NCBI GenBank assembly: GCA_963783195.1
Contig: CAWAMV010000002.1
Location: 20,265-84,264 of the forward strand
Source of the DNA: Croceibacterium_B sp963783195
Lineage (GTDB): Bacteria; Pseudomonadota; Alphaproteobacteria; Sphingomonadales; Sphingomonadaceae
Length of the DNA stretch: 64,000 nt
Direction: 5' to 3'
Part shown: in pieces, positions 1 through 9,701 of the stretch
Layout: each line of letters opens with the position of its first letter
How positions within the stretch are numbered: position 1 is the stretch's first letter
The notes under the pieces: generated by a model
What the model was told of the DNA's origin: nothing
What the model saw: the letters and a program-made list of their open reading frames with translations, nothing else
The model's database searches: none
Made by a program: the position numbers and the translations under genes

Positions 1-667
1 ACCGATGGCGGTGCTTGCGCTTACGGTGGCGAGGGCATCTGCGCCGACTGCGACGCTTTGGAGCCCGGTGGCCTGCGCGCCGAGATTATCGACATCGCCG
101 CCATCGCCGCCGATGGCCACCGATCCGGCCTCCGTTGCATCGCTGCCCCGGCCAATCGAAATGGTGTCAGCTGCCGAGGCGTTCGCGCCCTGACCGCCGC
201 CTGAGCCATAGGCACCGATGGCAATCGAGCCCGCACCGCTGGCATTGGCTGCATCGGAGCCGTTTCCGCCGCCGATCGCCGTGGCGCCTTCGGCACTTGC
301 CTGGGAATTCACGCCTACGGCAACTGCACCGGTACCGGTCGCGCCTGCGCCGCCGCCCAGAGCCGACGATTGGGTCCCGCTGGCCACGGCAAATGCGCCG
401 AAGGCGGTGGACACGAACTGGGTTGCCTGGCTGCTTGTCCCGACGGCGGTCGAGGTGGATCCGGTTGCGACCGCGTTCACCCCGCAGGCGAGGCTATTGT
501 TGGCGTCGTTGGAATTGGCCCCGCCATCGTTATCGGTTGCGGCATCGACGACGCCGTCATTGTCGCGGTCGAGCAGACAATCGTCGGCGCGTGCATTTTT
601 CAGGCATTGCCGAGAGAGCGATCGCCATGGCGGTGAGGCCAACGGCCCCGAGAATTGCAGTCTTCAT
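1..667 (-). CDS. YadA-like trimeric autotransporter adhesin, N-terminal part, frameshifted
   Basis: This is the 5' part of a gene that runs off the left edge. It starts at ATG 667 with an AGGGG ribosome site about 7 bases upstream. An N-terminal signal peptide (MKTAILGAVGLTAMAIALSA) is followed in another frame by a mature region rich in Ala, Gly, Ser, Thr and Asn. That region has repeated AVG/AIG-type steps (TAVGTSSQAT, AVAVGVNSQA, TAIGGGNGSD, SIAIGAYGSG) typical of YadA-head (Hep_Hag) left-handed beta-roll repeats. A Cys- and Asp-rich segment (DDCLLDRDNDGVVD) precedes the repeats. Signal peptide and passenger are out of frame by one base near 590-605, so the gene is either broken or carries a sequencing error. 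The C-terminal membrane anchor lies outside the window. By family knowledge it would be a surface-exposed adhesin. Confidence 0.75.
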
Positions 668-670
668 CAT

Positions 671-948
671 ATGTCCCCTTTGATTGACAAGGGGGCGACC
701 AGGCGACCCGGTCATTCCAATCCTGATGTAATCGCGGCTGGATATGATGTTCTAGACAGTCCCCCAAAGAATGCCGCCAGTGATTCATACGGTTCGCGGC
801 ATTGGGGTCAGGGTAGATTGCAATGAGGCGGCCGGGTCAACCTGCTGAAGTGCCGGGCGACGCTTGGACAGGCCGGCCCGCAGGAGATAGCGAACCCCAC
901 GGTGTCATCACTGGACTATGCCCTGCCCCGCGCCTACCATCGATCATC
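671..948. other. Divergent intergenic region between adhesin and thiC leader
   Basis: No credible coding sequence is seen here. The segment separates the minus-strand adhesin from the plus-strand thiC leader, so promoters in both directions are expected. I could not assign -35/-10 boxes with confidence. Confidence 0.4.
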
Positions 949-1034
949 CCCGGGGAGCCGCCTGGCTGAGAGGGGCGCATGGCAGCGCCCGACCCGTCGA
1001 ACCTGAACCCGTTAGCACGGGCGGAGGGAGTGGG
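949..1034 (+). promoter_or_regulatory. TPP riboswitch (THI element)
   Basis: The leader shows the conserved thi-box elements in order: GGGGAGCC at the 5' side, CTGAGAGG at about 966, GACCCGTCGAACCTGA at about 991-1006, and a closing CGGGCGGAGGGAG segment. These correspond to the pyrimidine-binding J3-2 loop (CUGAGA) and the pyrophosphate-binding region of the aptamer. It lies about 50 bases upstream of the thiC start. Thiamine pyrophosphate binding is expected to repress thiC. The GGAGAG sequence just before the start codon is probably the ribosome site that is sequestered. Confidence 0.93.
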
Positions 1035-1081
1035 CCGTCGCGCAAGGCACCCGCTCTCCCGTCCGTGAGGAGAGAATACCC

Positions 1082-2967
<1,886 letters not shown>

Positions 2968-2992
2968 TGCAATTTGCGTGATGTGGGTTGTA

Positions 2993-3012
2993 ATATATCA
3001 AAAATGATATAT
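2993..3012. promoter_or_regulatory. Palindromic operator candidate of the toxin-antitoxin pair
   Basis: ATATATC and GATATAT form a perfect 7-bp inverted repeat with a 6-base A-rich spacer, ending two bases before the toxin start codon. It is strikingly AT-rich against its surroundings. XRE antitoxins usually bind such palindromes to autoregulate their operon, so this is the likely operator overlapping the promoter. That role is inferred from position and symmetry only. Confidence 0.5.
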
Positions 3013-3014
3013 CT

Positions 3015-3338
3015 ATGACTTGGACAGTCGAATTCCTCGATGATGCTACGTTCGCGGAACTTGAGGCGATGCCTGCCGATATCAGGGCGCGCTTTATCCG
3101 CATCGCGGAGTTGATCGAGGGATATGGGCTGGAGCATGTCGGCGAACCACACGTCAAGCATCTCGAGGGCAAGCTTTGGGAGATGCGGATGAAGGGCCGC
3201 GACGGCATCGCCCGCTCGCTTTACGTGACTGCCGCTGGTCGACGTGTAGTCGTATTGCGAACCTTCGCGAAGAAGACGCAAAAAACTCCGCGCCGGGAGA
3301 TTGAGTTGGCCCTGGAACGGGCGAAGGAGTTGAAATGA
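3015..3338 (+). CDS. HigB/RelE-superfamily toxin (phage Gp49-like)
   Basis: 107-residue protein whose sequence fits the phage-derived Gp49-like/HigB family of mRNA interferases. It begins MTWTVEFLDDATFAELEAMP. It has the central KHLEGKLWEMRMKGRDGIAR strand pair that carries the basic catalytic-type residues, then a RVVVLRTFAKKTQKTP strand typical of RelE folds, and a C-terminal helix ending ALERAKELK. By family it would cleave translated mRNA at the ribosome. The stop overlaps the start of the downstream antitoxin by four bases (ATGA), so the two are translationally coupled in toxin-first order as in hig loci. The pair sits directly after thiC and is flanked by a duplicated thiC tail. Confidence 0.85.
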   Translation: MTWTVEFLDDATFAELEAMPADIRARFIRIAELIEGYGLEHVGEPHVKHLEGKLWEMRMKGRDGIARSLYVTAAGRRVVVLRTFAKKTQKTPRREIELALERAKELK

Positions 3339-3625
3339 GCCGCAAGACCATTTCCGCAAAGAATGCCTTTACCAAGTGGCGCCAGGAGCCCGCTTTCCGT
3401 GAGGCTTATGCCGCGCTGGAGGATGAATTTGCCCTCGCCGCGCAGGTGATCAAGGCACGCGCCCGGGCCGGTCTGACTCAGGCCGAGCTGGCGGAGCGCA
3501 TGGGGACGAGTCAAAGCGCAGTTGCGCGACTGGAGAGCGGCAAAGCGAGGCCTTCGGTGGGGACGCTGGAGAAGCTGGCGGAAGCGACGGGCAGCAAGCT
3601 GCGGATCGCTCTGGAAGCGGCATGA
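3335..3625 (+). CDS. XRE-family antitoxin (HigA-like)
   Basis: 96-residue protein with a C-terminal helix-turn-helix: ARAGLTQAELAERMGTSQSA is the HTH core, followed by VARLESGKARPSVGTLEKLA. The N-terminal half (KNAFTKWRQEPAFREAYAAL) is the region that commonly contacts the toxin in this family. It overlaps the toxin gene by four bases. It probably neutralises the toxin and represses the operon through the palindrome at 2993-3012. Its stop codon coincides with the junction where thiC-tail sequence resumes (GAATTCCGC at 3624). Confidence 0.87.
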   Translation: MSRKTISAKNAFTKWRQEPAFREAYAALEDEFALAAQVIKARARAGLTQAELAERMGTSQSAVARLESGKARPSVGTLEKLAEATGSKLRIALEAA

Positions 3626-3916
3626 ATTCCGCTGGCGCGACCAGCTCTTGCCTCACTCGACCCCGACACCGCCGAGCAATACCACGACCAGACCCTGCCC
3701 GCCGAAGGCGCCAAGACGGCGCACTTTCTGCTGATGTGCGGGCCCAGGATTCTGCTCGATGAAGATCACGCAGGAGGTGCGGGATTTTGCGGCGAAGCAG
3801 AATTCGGACAGCTATCTGGCTGCGACGGTGCCGGTGGCGGATGCCGAGGCCGGGATGGACGAGATGAGCCGGGTGTATCGGGAAAGGGGGAAAAGCTGTA
3901 TTTGCCCGAGGAATGA
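3624..3916 (+). pseudogene. Second, diverged copy of the thiC 3' end
   Basis: From GAATTCCGCTGGCGCGACCAG onward this repeats the thiC segment that begins at 2659. It includes the codons for CGP, MKITQEVRDFAAKQNSDSYL and AEAGMDEMSRVY. The copy has scattered substitutions and small indels, and its end (GKSCICPRN) departs from the normal thiC terminus. It has no start and is out of frame internally, so it is non-coding. With the first copy it brackets the toxin-antitoxin pair, which suggests insertion or allele replacement at the thiC end with material from a related strain. Unlike copy 1, it keeps the correct base count at the LPAEGAK site. Confidence 0.85.
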
Positions 3917-4187
3917 GAGCACTGGCGGGGGTACGAGGACGGGAGCACCTGAGCACGTCAGCACGGAAGCACTCATCACGTAGCACCGGTTTCCTCTGTA
4001 AATCGTTGTTCTTTAAGAATCAATCCATCATTGGAATGCAAGGCCGTGGCAATAGCTTTGCGCGGAAACACTATGCTTAACTAATTGAGCCTGTTTTAGA
4101 GTGGCTCCGAGATTACTCCAGCTGCACAAACTGAACAGTTGAGTTTGCACGGTCGTGCGCTAATATGTGCGGACCAGTCGAGGCGGA

Positions 4188-4268
4188 CCTGAGTGCGGTT
4201 TCCAACCCACACTCAGGCCCCCATGCAAGGAAACGGCTGGGAGGAGCAAGGATTCCAACCCTTGCTCC
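4188..4268 (+). ncRNA. Two tandem hairpins with a shared UUCCAAC loop, DUF3800-linked leader
   Basis: Hairpin 1 pairs CCTGAGTG (4188-4195) with CACTCAGG (4210-4217). Hairpin 2 pairs GGAGCAAGG (4243-4251) with CCTTGCTCC (4260-4268). The stems differ in sequence but both loops contain TTCCAAC, which points to selection on the loop. They lie 25 bases upstream of the gene at 4293 and upstream of a DUF3800 gene. Published computational surveys of structured RNAs describe several DUF3800-associated RNA motifs. Whether this is one of them needs a covariance-model search. It could be a cis-regulatory leader or part of a small RNA. Confidence 0.5.
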
Positions 4269-4292
4269 GCCCTGTCTTATTGGAGTTGCTTA

Positions 4293-4778
4293 ATGGCTAA
4301 AATAGCGGCGAAAGCCAAGCGCGCAACGGGCCAGCGGAAAGTAGAGCTTCGAGAAAGGTTGTGGCCCGGCGTGACCAACGGCCACATCTGGGAGCGTTCG
4401 CGCGACGGCTTCGGTTCAGTCCCGCGAGCCTTGCCGCTCATAATCACGATAATGAATTACTTGTCCGACAAGGGTAAGCCGGTTGGTGGCGCGTATCTTG
4501 AGCTATTTTGCCGTTTGCGCGACGAAGGATTTATTAGTCTCAATCAGCAAGAGGATATGGCGCTTGCATCGGGATTTACCGGACAGCGTTATCTCCATAC
4601 TTTTCGAGATCGGTTGACGAAACTCGACGAGATGGGCTTCATCTCGTTGAAGGAAGGCGCGAGCAACCGGTTTGGGTATGCTCTAATTTGGAACCCATAT
4701 CACGTAATTCGCCGGTTCTACGAAGCAGGTAAGTTGCCGGACCGCTTCTGCGAATGCGCTGGTTTTTCGTGCTTCTGA
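4293..4778 (+). CDS. Unknown protein paired with DUF3800
   Basis: 161-residue protein, starting at ATG 4293 behind a TTGGAG ribosome site. An upstream ATG at 4167 would read through the hairpins and has no ribosome site. The N-terminus is basic (MAKIAAKAKRATGQRKVELR). The middle (RALPLIITIMNYLSDKGKPV and YLELFCRLRDEGFISLNQQE) looks like a helical, possibly winged-helix fold, and the end contains FGYALIWNPYHVIRRFYEAG. I do not recognise a named family. Base composition is lower in GC than its neighbours, consistent with transfer. It precedes the DUF3800 gene by 84 bases and probably belongs to the same module. Confidence 0.7.
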   Translation: MAKIAAKAKRATGQRKVELRERLWPGVTNGHIWERSRDGFGSVPRALPLIITIMNYLSDKGKPVGGAYLELFCRLRDEGFISLNQQEDMALASGFTGQRYLHTFRDRLTKLDEMGFISLKEGASNRFGYALIWNPYHVIRRFYEAGKLPDRFCECAGFSCF

Positions 4779-4862
4779 AATCGGAGCTCCTGATCTGGAA
4801 GAAGACTTGCCGAAATTGCCCGGCCAAAATGCAACCACGGGAAATTCGCATAGAGGCAAGCC

Positions 4863-5614
4863 ATGTACCTGATGTATGTTGACGAAAGCGGTGACACTGG
4901 TTTGGCTGGCTCGCCCTCACCCTACTTTTGCTTGAGCGGGATCGTCGTCCATGAACGGCGTTGGCGCGACTTTCTCAACCGGCTCATTGCATTTCGGCGG
5001 ACTCTGAAGTCCGTCTACGGATTGCCAGTGCGATCTGAATTGCACGCTTCTGAATATATCAGGTCCGCAGTCCACGGATTGTCGAAACATGAGCGACTGG
5101 CGATACTTCGCAACACCATCGATGAATTAGCGAAGACTCCCGACATCATGGTAACCAACGTCATCGTCGATAAATCAAACAAAACAGCAGGATATGATGT
5201 CTTTCAGAACGCTTGGGGCACTCTGTTCCAACGCTTTGAGAACACCCTATTGCACGGCAATTTTCCTGGCGCATTTACCGATGACTATGGCCTAGTTCTA
5301 ACCGACGCTACCGCTGGCGAAAAGCTTGCAAAAATGGTCCGAAGGATGTCTGTCTTTAATCCAATTCCGAGTTCCTTCGGCGGCCAAACTAGGAACATTC
5401 CCATCGTGCGTATGATTGAAGATCCCCACGGGAAGGACTCCAAAAATTCGCTACCTGTCCAAATGGCGGATGTTTGCGCGTACTTTTTGCACCAACGCTT
5501 CCGGCCCAATTCCTACATAAAGCGGAAAAAGCGGAGCGCTATTTCGACCGGTTGAAACCAGTGCTTAACGCAAATGCTAGCAGGTTCGATCCGCTGGGGA
5601 TCGTGAAGCTATAG
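4863..5614 (+). CDS. DUF3800 protein, frameshifted near the C-terminus
   Basis: The protein opens with MYLMYVDESGDTG, the YVDESGD signature of DUF3800, a family of unknown biochemical role whose acidic motif suggests metal-dependent chemistry. It continues with YFCLSGIVVHERRW, SELHASEY and a late SLPVQMADVCAYFLHQRF motif. After about residue 218 the frame breaks near 5515. The following frame gives AEKAERYFDRLKPVLN and DPLGIVKL followed by TAG at 5612, which is the expected family terminus. The gene therefore carries one indel or a sequencing error. Codon usage is less GC-rich than its neighbours. DUF3800 genes are often found in mobile or accessory regions. Confidence 0.83.
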
Positions 5615-5620
5615 CTACTC

Positions 5621-5652
5621 AAAAAAAGGGCGGGCGACTTTCGTCACCCGCC
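5621..5652 (-). terminator. Rho-independent terminator, minus orientation
   Basis: Read on the minus strand, GGCGGGTGAC and GTCGCCCGCC pair as a 10-bp stem with one G-U wobble around a GAAA tetraloop, followed by C and seven Ts. On the plus strand the same stem has a C/A mismatch and no T tract. It therefore works best for transcription coming from the right, perhaps the old terminator of the broken yaiI copy at 5826. Confidence 0.65.
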
Positions 5653-5825
5653 GGGTCAGTCCTAATCCATGGTTATGCCATGTTTCAGACCGCATCTCGT
5701 ATGCCAATTTTGACGCTGAAAGTCAAGATCTTTGACAATCTCAGGCTGTCGGAAAGTTTGGATCAAAGGCTGAAAGCGACTGGATTTCAGATCGATAATG
5801 CAGAGGGTGGCCTGCTCCTAAAATT

Positions 5826-6030
5826 TCAGCTGCGCTCGCCCAACCGCACCAACTCCCGTTCCAGCGCCTGCAGGAACCGCGAGCGGCCTTCCTTGCGGAA
5901 CGGGGCCGGCCCGCCGCCGCTGCCGCCTGACGGCCGTCCACCCCGGCGCGCAGGTCGGCCATGATTGGGGGCGGCCACCGCGCCGCCGACGCTGGCCGCG
6001 TCAAAGAGCTTGCCGGTGTGTGCGAGCACG
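5826..6030 (-). pseudogene. Fragment of a second YaiI/YqxD (DUF188) gene
   Basis: The minus strand encodes a match to the C-terminal third of the intact yaiI gene at 8499-8957. FDAASVGGAVAA corresponds to FDAASIGAAIAT, IMADLRAG is present in a shifted frame, and GGGPAPFRKEGRSRFLQALE matches GGGPAPFAKADRSRFLQALD. A frameshift separates the first and second blocks, and the N-terminal two thirds are absent. It is a decayed duplicate or the scar of a recombination event. The terminator at 5621-5652 lies downstream in the same direction. Confidence 0.75.
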
Positions 6031-6200
6031 CAAGCGGGCGTTTTCCCACTCGTCACCCCGGACCTGTTCCGGGGCGGTGCTTGCTCTTCCAGGCGGAAAA
6101 AGGAAGCACTGGCCCGGAACAAGTCCGGGCTGACAAGGCAGGGGTGCGGTCCTTCGAAAACACTTTCCTACAGACCCCCACCTGTGCCTCACACTCGCGG

Positions 6201-7128
6201 ATGACCAAGCCTCATCCGCAGCGCCTGCCCGCTCCCGCCGCCCCCTCGTCTCCAACTGGCCCCGCCACGCCCGCGCCGGCCGACAACCCCGACGACTTCG
6301 GCTTCTCCGCGCCCGACTACGACCCCGACGAATACCGCTGGGTCCCCGTCAGGCGCCGCGCGCGGTACGATGGGTGGACCGAGGAGAAGCAGCGGCGGTT
6401 CATCGAGGTGCTGGCCGATACCGGGCTCGTCAGCGCGGCGTGCAAGGAGGTCGGGATGACGCGGGCGAGCGCCTATCGCCTGCGGCGGGCGGCGCATGCC
6501 GGGGCCTTTGCCCGCGCCTGGGACCGGGCGCGCGAGCTGGCGGGCGCGCTGATCGAGGACATCGCCTTCGAGCGCGCGCTCGAGGGGGTGGAGGTCGAAA
6601 CCTACGACGGCAACGGCGAGCTGTCGGGCGTCCGCACCGTCTACAACGACCGCCTGCTGACCTTCCTCCTGCGCCACCTCAAGCCCGAGACCTATTCCGC
6701 CGCGGCGCGCGAGCGGCGGGGCGGGGCCTTGCTGCCTGCCTCCGGGCCGAATGGGCAGGGTCCGAACGGGGGCGATGCCTCGCTCGACGAGGCCCTGCGC
6801 GCGATGGAGCCGGAGCCGCCCGCGCCGCCCGAGCAACTGGTCGGTCCCGACCAGCTCGAAACCGACCTGCTCACCGCCGAAGTGGCCGACGGGCAGTTGC
6901 CGCCCTTCCTCTCCGAACAGCGCGCGCCCAGGTCGCGCCGAGGAACTTCGCGCCGGGGAACTGGCCGCGCAGGGGGAACGCGGCCGCCTCGCCTACGAGA
7001 AGGAGAAGGGCGGGGCGCGCCTGAGCGACGAGGAACTGCAGGACCTCTATGCCTATCTCGATCCGATCGAAGCGGCCCGCCCGCGCAGGAAGCACCGGCG
7101 GGACCGGGCGGCTCCCGGTCCGGGGTGA
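6201..7128 (+). CDS. Terminase-small-subunit-like HTH protein, frameshifted
   Basis: The N-terminal half contains YDGWTEEKQRRFIEVLADTG followed by VSAACKEVGMTRASAYRLRR, a homeodomain-like HTH resembling phage terminase small subunits. Next comes RARELAGALIEDIAFERALE and a helical NDRLLTFLLRHLKPETYS segment. Around 6930 the frame shifts by one base. The continuation reads EELRAGELAAQGERGRLAYE and LSDEELQDLYAYLD before stopping at 7128. No other phage genes are nearby, so this is probably a resident DNA-binding protein of unknown role rather than part of a prophage. The start at 6201 is the first ATG ahead of the conserved part. Confidence 0.65.
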
Positions 7129-7265
7129 TTTCGGCGTATACTTCGCGTCACCTTTCGCCGCGCGGGCAACCCCGGCCAGGCGCGAAAAGGGGCGAAATCG
7201 CTTCCATCGCGCGCCACGTTCCCCATCTTGGACCCACACGACAACAACCGAGAGGAACATCCCCG

Positions 7266-7607
7266 ATGCAGGTCCAGTTCAATTCCGACAGTTCGGTCAT
7301 GGGCACCCACAACGTCGCCGAGCGCATCGAGGCGCGGGTGCGCGAGAGGCTGGCGCGCTTCGCGGACCGGCTGTCGCGGATCGAGATCCACGTGCGGGAC
7401 GAGAACGGGGCCAAGGGCGGGGCGGACGACAAGGCCTGCACCATCGAGGCCCGCCCGCGCGGCGGCCAGCCGATCGGCGTGACTGGACACGCCGCCACGG
7501 TCGACGATGCCGCGAACCGGGCGGCCGGCACGCTCGCCCAGCGCCTGGAGCGCCACTTCGGCAAGGAAGCCCGCCACGGCCACGACCCGCGGCCTGAAAA
7601 GGCGTGA
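7266..7607 (+). CDS. HPF/RaiA-family ribosome-associated protein
   Basis: 113-residue protein with the sigma-54 modulation/HPF fold. MQVQFNSDSSVMG is the first strand. IEARVRERLARFADRLSRIE is the helix and strand, HVRDENGAKGGADDKACTIE the middle strands, and HAATVDDAANRAAGTLAQRL the final helix. Members bind the small ribosomal subunit at the decoding region and hibernate ribosomes in stationary phase. This is a short form lacking the C-terminal dimerisation domain of long HPF. A GAGAGGAA ribosome site lies upstream of ATG 7266. The position next to stress-type small genes fits a starvation role. Confidence 0.8.
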   Translation: MQVQFNSDSSVMGTHNVAERIEARVRERLARFADRLSRIEIHVRDENGAKGGADDKACTIEARPRGGQPIGVTGHAATVDDAANRAAGTLAQRLERHFGKEARHGHDPRPEKA

Positions 7608-7649
7608 GGCTTGGTGGCCGGGGGCGGCGACGGCGGTCACGATCGGTGT

Positions 7650-8009
7650 TTAATCTCCAGGCCCAACTCCCGCCTTCCTCAATTCCGCCCCCAGGCGCCC
7701 GGTCAGCCAAAGCCACCACATCCTGAAATCGGCGGCGAGGCTCCACAGGGGGTAGGTGAAGGTCGCGGGGCGGTTCTTCTCGATGGTGAAGTGGGCGAGC
7801 CACGCGAAGAAATATCCTGCCAGCGGCATCGCCACGAGCCACCAGTAGCGGCCCGTCGCCAGCGCGAACGCCGCAATTCCCACCACCAGCGTCGTCCCGA
7901 CGTAGTGCAGCGCGCGCGTGCGCGGGCGGGAGTGTTCGTGCAGGTAGAACGGCCAGAACTCGGCGAAGGTGGTGTGGCGGACGGCGGTTTCGGGCGTTGG
8001 CTCGGCCAT
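7650..8009 (-). CDS. DUF962 (Mpo1-like) membrane protein
   Basis: 119 residues from ATG 8009. The sequence FAEFWPFYLHEHSRPRTRAL begins the DUF962 domain, followed by HYVGTTLVVGIAAFALATGR, a membrane span, then WWLVAMPLAGYFFAWLAHF and EKNRPATFTYPLWSLAADFR. The conserved His residues of HEHS, HYVGT and AHF match the Mpo1/YGL010w family, which in yeast oxidises 2-hydroxy fatty acids using iron. The bacterial role is not established. The longer ORF start at 8033 adds only eight unlikely residues. Confidence 0.8.
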   Translation of the reverse strand: MAEPTPETAVRHTTFAEFWPFYLHEHSRPRTRALHYVGTTLVVGIAAFALATGRYWWLVAMPLAGYFFAWLAHFTIEKNRPATFTYPLWSLAADFRMWWLWLTGRLGAELRKAGVGPGD

Positions 8010-8188
8010 GACGCGAGAACCTGCGCCAAACATCGCCAGGTCGCAAGGCGATGGGGCGGATCACTGGGCGTTGCACGCTCTCCGCCCCTGCTGCCTGACC
8101 TCCATTGCGGCGCAATCGCCAGCCCCCCGGCACAAACCCCGCCCTCCGCAGTTATCGCACCGCAGCATTCCGCTGCAAGGATCGCTCC

Positions 8189-8482
8189 ATGTCGCGCACG
8201 TCTCCCCAATCCTGGCCCGAACTGGCCTTCGCAAGCTGGATGTTCATGGGGGAAGCCTCGATGGTGATCTGGCTTCGCTCGCTGCGCCTGATGATGGGCG
8301 GGCCGCTGGCGGCGCGCGAGGTGGAGCGGATGGTGGCGGAGAAGGTTGCCGCCAACCTGACTCTCGCCCCGGCGCTCATGGCCGGCGGGCTGGAGCAGAG
8401 CGCCGAGCAGGTCGGCGCCGCCGTGCTGGCGCATTACCACAAGCCGGTGCGGGCCAACCGCAAGCGGCTCAGCCGGAGCTGA
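8189..8482 (+). CDS. Conserved hypothetical protein
   Basis: 97 residues starting MSRTSPQSWPELAFASWMFM. The sequence is helical, with a tryptophan-rich amphipathic start, ASMVIWLRSLRLMMGGPLAA, then REVERMVAEKVAANLTLAPA and a basic tail (HKPVRANRKRLSRS). It has a phasin-like feel, but I do not recognise a family. It is divergent from the DUF962 gene and convergent with yaiI, ending 17 bases from it. Confidence 0.6.
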   Translation: MSRTSPQSWPELAFASWMFMGEASMVIWLRSLRLMMGGPLAAREVERMVAEKVAANLTLAPALMAGGLEQSAEQVGAAVLAHYHKPVRANRKRLSRS

Positions 8483-8498
8483 CCGGCCTGCAACGGGT

Positions 8499-8957
8499 CT
8501 AGGCTTTACCCAACCCCACCAGCACCCGGTCCAGCGCCTGGAGGAACCGCGACCGGTCCGCCTTGGCGAACGGCGCGGGGCCGCCGCCCACTCCGTCCAT
8601 TCCCGCGCGCAGGTCGGCCATGATGGCGCGGGTGGCGATGGCCGCGCCGATGCTGGCGGCGTCGAATTCGCGGCCATCGTGCTTGAGCACCGTCGCGCCC
8701 GCTTTCAGGCAGCGTTCGGCCAGCAGGATGTCGCCCGTCACGACCACGCTGCACGGCCCGGCATGTTCGGCGATCCAGTCGTCGGCGGCATCGAACCCGT
8801 CGGACACCACCACCCGCCTGACCCGCTCGCTCACCGGCACGCGGAACATGGAGTTGCTGACCACGCGGACATGCGCGCCGTGGCGCTCCGCCACGCGGTA
8901 GATTTCTTCCTTCACCGGACAGGCGTCGGCATCGACGAGGATCAGCGGCGGCTCCAT
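8499..8957 (-). CDS. yaiI: YaiI/YqxD family protein (DUF188, PIN-like)
   Basis: 152-residue protein beginning PPLILVDADACPVKEEIYRV, the acidic DADACPVK signature of the family. It has VVSNSMFRVP, SDGFDAADDWIAEHA, VVVTGDILLAERCLKAGATV and the C-terminal GGGPAPFAKADRSRFLQALD. The fold resembles PIN-type nucleases and the conserved aspartates suggest metal binding, but no function is established. A truncated, frameshifted duplicate of its 3' third is present at 5826-6030. Confidence 0.9.
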   Translation of the reverse strand: MEPPLILVDADACPVKEEIYRVAERHGAHVRVVSNSMFRVPVSERVRRVVVSDGFDAADDWIAEHAGPCSVVVTGDILLAERCLKAGATVLKHDGREFDAASIGAAIATRAIMADLRAGMDGVGGGPAPFAKADRSRFLQALDRVLVGLGKA

Positions 8958-9024
8958 CGCGCGGGGTCCTACAGCTTTCCGGCTGCGCCCTCAAACGCCG
9001 GCCTGTGGGCGCCCCTCACGGCGG

Positions 9025-9159
9025 TCAGCCGTTCTTCATGTTCTCCAGCCCCTTGATCCCGCCGGGCTTGAGGCTGGGGTTGGAGGCGTTCTGCTTCGGG
9101 CCCTTGTCGGCCTTCGGCTTGCGGATTTCCTTGTTCGATTTCTTCTGACTCTTGGCCAT
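9025..9159 (-). CDS. Small basic hydrophilic protein
   Basis: 44 residues, MAKSQKKSNKEIRKPKADKG at the start and PGGIKGLENMKNG at the end. It is very lysine-rich with no hydrophobic segment. Start 9159 is chosen because the upstream in-frame region is arginine-rich shadow sequence. Its composition resembles small conserved alphaproteobacterial proteins of unknown function that may bind nucleic acid. Confidence 0.65.
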   Translation of the reverse strand: MAKSQKKSNKEIRKPKADKGPKQNASNPSLKPGGIKGLENMKNG

Positions 9160-9437
9160 CGCGATTCCACCGGGGCGGAATGCCCCGCCCAGCCCATACC
9201 CGCTGTCAGGCCGCACGCGCGCATGAAATCGGCGGGGGAGGGGCGGGCGCACGAAACTGCTTTCCTACAGCCCCGCACCTGTGCCTCGTCCTGCCGGATG
9301 ACCCACCACAGCCCCATCGCGCCCGCCCGCGCACCGCAAGCGATCGCCCAGACCCCGCAACCGCGCGCAAAATCCGTCCCGGTCTAACCTTTGTCAACTT
9401 TGTTCGGGCGATCTGGGCCACGCGCCCCGCTCCCGGC

Positions 9438-9701
9438 TCAGCGGTCCTCGCTCGGTGCGTTGACGTTCTCCTGCCCCTCGACCTCGTCATCGCCGAGCTG
9501 CCCGTAGCCGTGATAGGCGGCGTTCGACTGGCCGCCGTGGAAGTCCTTCGTGCCCTGGCCCTCCGGCCCCGTCGGCCCGCCGCCGCCGGCGCCGCGCTTG
9601 TTGCGCGGGACCAGGCCGTCGTTCGAGCCTGCGGCATCGCGCGGGCCTTCGCGCTGGTCCTTGTCGGGCATTGCTGGGGTGCGAACCTTCTTGTCGGCCA
9701 T
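9438..9701 (-). CDS. Small hydrophilic glycine-rich protein
   Basis: 87 residues with a lysine-rich start (MADKKVRTPAMPDKDQREGP), a glycine-rich centre (GAGGGGPTGPEGQGTKDFHG) and an acidic end (GDDEVEGQENVNAPSEDR). It is likely disordered. No family was recognised. It sits with other tiny hydrophilic genes (9025 and 9851), perhaps a stress-related group. Confidence 0.5.
   Translation of the reverse strand: MADKKVRTPAMPDKDQREGPRDAAGSNDGLVPRNKRGAGGGGPTGPEGQGTKDFHGGQSNAAYHGYGQLGDDEVEGQENVNAPSEDR

Noticed and set aside
3624..3640. Cloning or adapter artefact at the GAATTC junction of the thiC duplicate
   Set aside because: GAATTC also occurs at the same place in the native thiC copy (2659), and the repeated sequence is diverged over its whole length, unlike a simple artefact.
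5629..5652. Terminator for the DUF3800 gene on the plus strand
   Set aside because: On the plus strand the stem has a C/A mismatch and no T tract; it only makes a proper terminator on the minus strand.
6201..7128. A prophage signalled by a terminase-small-subunit-like gene
   Set aside because: No large terminase, portal, capsid or lysis genes lie nearby, and neighbours are ordinary chromosomal genes.
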